In this document: one piece after another, positions 6,457 through 8,158 of the stretch | Layout: the number at the start of each line of letters is the position of its first letter | Numbering within the stretch: position 1 is the stretch's first letter | From: Paracoccaceae bacterium | GTDB lineage: Bacteria > Pseudomonadota > Alphaproteobacteria > Rhodobacterales > Rhodobacteraceae | Length of the DNA: 8,158 bases | Direction of reading: 5' to 3' | Assembly: GCA_007120685.1 (NCBI GenBank) | Contig: SKNG01000391.1 | Location: forward strand, 1-8,158 | The notes under the pieces: model-generated | What the model was told of the DNA's origin: nothing | The model's input: the letters and a program-made list of their open reading frames with translations, nothing else | Databases searched by the model: none | Position numbers and translations under genes: made by a program

Positions 6457-8043
6457 ATGCTGCAAGACGCCCTTGACGCCCGCGTTCAACCCGCTGCGCC
6501 CCCTGCGCGGCGCAGTCGCAAGGCCCGCAGCCCCCGAAGCGCCGAGGCCGGGCAGAACCTGCATCTGCGCAGCCCTTTCATCACGCGACGCATCCCGACC
6601 TATGATCTTCTGGATGACGAGGCCCTGACCCGGATCGAGGCCACGGCGGATCGCATCTTGGCCGAAATCGGCATTGAATTGCGCGATGACGCCGAAGCCA
6701 TGCGCCTGTATCGCGATGCGGGGGCCGATGTATCGCATGTCTCGGGCGAGCAATGGCGCATAAGGTTCGAACCGGGGATGCTGCGTGAGCTGCTGCGCAC
6801 GGCGCCCGCGCGCTTTACCCAACATGCCCGCAACCCTGCCAACACGGTCGAGATTGGCGGCGATGCGATGGTCTTCGCGCCCGCTTATGGCTCGCCCTTC
6901 GTGATGGATCTGGATCAGGGGCGGCGCTACGGCACGATTGCGGATTTCGAGAACCTGATCCGGCTGGCGCAATCCTCGCCCTGGCTGCACCATTCGGGCG
7001 GCACCATCTGCGAGCCGACCGATGTGCCGGTCAACAAGCGCCATCTGGATATGGTCCATGCGCATATGCGCCTGTCGGATCGCGCGTTCCTCGGCTCGAT
7101 TACTGCGCCCGAACGCGCCGCCGATTCGATAGAGATGTGTCGCATCCTGTTCGGCGCGGATTTCGTGGACCGCAACTGCGTGATCATGGGCAATTTCAAC
7201 ACCACCTCGCCCCTTGTGCTGGACGGGGTGACAACGGCGGGCATCCGCACCTATGCCGCCGCCGGGCAGGGGTCGATCCACCTGCCGTTCCTGCTGGGGG
7301 GTGCGGTGTCGCCGCTGACCATGGCAGGCGCCGTGGCGCAATGCCTGGCTGAATCCATGGCCTCCTGTGCGCTGGCGCAGCTTGTCCGCCCGGGTGCGCC
7401 GGTGGTGCTGGGGTCGTTCCTGTCGTCGATGTCGCTGCGCACGGGCTCGCCCACTTTCGGCACGCCGGAACCCGCACTGGGGTCGCCGGTGATGGGCCAG
7501 CTTGCGCGGCGGCTGAAGCTGCCCCTGCGCTGCGCGGGCAATTTCGCCACCTCGAAAGCCCCGGACGGGCAGGCAATGCAGCAGGGCATGATGTCGATGA
7601 TGTCGGCGGTGCAGGGGGGCGCCAACTATATCCTGCATGCCGCGGGCTTCGTCGATGGGCTGCTGTCCATGTCCTACGAGAAGATGATCATGGACATGGA
7701 CATTTGCGGCGCGCTGCATGCCTATCTGGCGGGGCTGGAAGTCAGCGACGACACGCTGGCCTTTGACGCGCTGGCGCAGAACGGCCCCGGCGAGCATCTG
7801 TTCGGCACCGACCACACCCTGCGCCATTACCAGACCGCCTATTGGGATAGCGGCTTCAACGATGATCGCCCCTATGAAACATGGGAAGAGACCGGCAGTG
7901 TTGACGCGAGCGCGCGCGCCAACCAGCGCTGGAAGGATGTGCTGGCGCGCTTCGAGCCGCCGCCCATGGATGCGGGCGTGGCCGAGGCGCTGGCCGATTT
8001 CGTTGCGCGCAAAAAGGCCGAGATGCCCGATGCGTGGTATTGA
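6457..8043 (+). CDS. Trimethylamine methyltransferase (MttB) family protein, non-pyrrolysine type
   Basis: The 528-residue protein belongs to the MttB/MtgB superfamily of corrinoid-dependent methyltransferases, TIM-barrel enzymes that move a methyl group from a quaternary or tertiary amine to a cobalamin protein. Supporting features are the opening RRIPTYDLLDDEALTRIEA at 44-62 with AEIGIEL at 69-75, GNFNTTSPLVLDG at 245-257, SKAPDGQA at 366-373 and QGGANYILHAAGF at 386-398. Residues 1-38 form a basic, Arg/Ala/Pro-rich tail likely to be disordered. There is no in-frame amber codon, so it is not a pyrrolysine trimethylamine enzyme; relatives of this type act on glycine betaine, proline betaine, carnitine or unknown substrates. 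The ATG at 6457 has GAGG six bases upstream; alternatives are an ATG at 6421 and a TTG at 6397. No corrinoid protein, reductive activator or transporter accompanies it here. Its divergent LysR neighbour probably regulates it. Confidence 0.88.
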   Translation: MLQDALDARVQPAAPPARRSRKARSPRSAEAGQNLHLRSPFITRRIPTYDLLDDEALTRIEATADRILAEIGIELRDDAEAMRLYRDAGADVSHVSGEQWRIRFEPGMLRELLRTAPARFTQHARNPANTVEIGGDAMVFAPAYGSPFVMDLDQGRRYGTIADFENLIRLAQSSPWLHHSGGTICEPTDVPVNKRHLDMVHAHMRLSDRAFLGSITAPERAADSIEMCRILFGADFVDRNCVIMGNFNTTSPLVLDGVTTAGIRTYAAAGQGSIHLPFLLGGAVSPLTMAGAVAQCLAESMASCALAQLVRPGAPVVLGSFLSSMSLRTGSPTFGTPEPALGSPVMGQLARRLKLPLRCAGNFATSKAPDGQAMQQGMMSMMSAVQGGANYILHAAGFVDGLLSMSYEKMIMDMDICGALHAYLAGLEVSDDTLAFDALAQNGPGEHLFGTDHTLRHYQTAYWDSGFNDDRPYETWEETGSVDASARANQRWKDVLARFEPPPMDAGVAEALADFVARKKAEMPDAWY

Positions 8044-8142
8044 TACGAGATCCGGTTGATTGGCTCGGGTCGCATGCGCAATGGCGAAGAACGGGCTTTC
8101 GAAAGCCCGTTCGCACGCGCCTTCGAAGGCGCGTCACCCCGC
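8041..8142 (+). repeat. 102-bp twin-hairpin dispersed repeat, copy 2
   Basis: This copy is the inverted counterpart of 1401-1502 (87 of 102 positions identical, no gaps). Its two inverted repeats are both perfect: 24 bp at 8089-8112 (GAACGGGCTTTC and its complement) and 20 bp at 8115-8134 (ACGCGCCTTC and its complement), each centred on TTCGAA. The first base of the repeat is the first base of the MttB-family stop codon TGA. As in copy 1, the element lies downstream of a gene in the same orientation. No T run follows the hairpins, so they are not a classical intrinsic terminator, but they could stabilise the 3' end of the mRNA. The sequence after 8142 is too short to show whether the element continues. 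Confidence 0.85.
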
Positions 8143-8158
8143 CCCCCGCGCCTGCCGA

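Noticed and set aside
6378..6476. A 32-codon open frame (ATG at 6378) overlapping the start of the MttB-family gene, considered as a leader peptide.
   Set aside because: It has no ribosome binding site, its sequence is Arg/His/Ala-rich without any regulatory codon run, and its end overlaps the chosen start in another frame by only a few codons.
6361..7827. A 488-codon open frame on the minus strand antisense to the MttB-family gene.
   Set aside because: Low-complexity shadow composition, and the plus-strand frame carries the family motifs and a good ribosome binding site.

Overview
This is an 8.2 kb, uniformly high-GC stretch of bacterial chromosome (or large replicon). Gene content and style suggest an alphaproteobacterium of the Rhodobacteraceae type (Paracoccus and relatives): a fused-type TRAP permease, a non-pyrrolysine MttB-family methyltransferase next to a GcvA-like LysR regulator, and many GC-rich palindromes. 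The taxonomy is inferred from style, not proven.

Layout. On the left edge the N-terminal part of a membrane protein, probably a TRAP transporter fused permease, runs off the window on the minus strand (1-463). It is divergent from an IclR-family regulator on the plus strand (572-1369). A 102-bp two-hairpin repeat (1401-1502) fills the space where iclR converges with a large minus-strand gene (1545-3530). That gene encodes a fusion of a kynureninase-like PLP enzyme (N-terminal) with a metal-dependent cyclase/formamidase-family hydrolase (C-terminal). Upstream of it, same strand, lies a two-domain phosphotransferase/P-loop kinase-like protein (3704-5215), then a LysR regulator (5384-6301, TTG start). 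The LysR gene is divergent from a trimethylamine-methyltransferase (MttB) family gene (6457-8043). A second copy of the 102-bp repeat (8041-8142) begins on the stop codon of that last gene, in the opposite orientation to the first copy.

How the genes may work together. Two regulator-target pairs are suggested by divergent arrangement: IclR with the TRAP permease, and LysR with the MttB homologue. The fusion protein carries the two activities that act in succession in tryptophan breakdown (formamide/amide-type hydrolysis, then kynureninase-type C-C cleavage), so it is plausibly a two-step catabolic enzyme. Departures from the classical kynureninase motif leave the real substrate open. Nothing seen ties the fusion to the MttB half; the window looks like neighbouring small catabolic modules, not one operon.

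The two observations most worth following up are the kynureninase-like/cyclase fusion and the inverted pair of 102-bp twin-hairpin repeats, which align without gaps at 87 of 102 positions. No tRNA, rRNA, CRISPR array, transposase or phage gene was seen.
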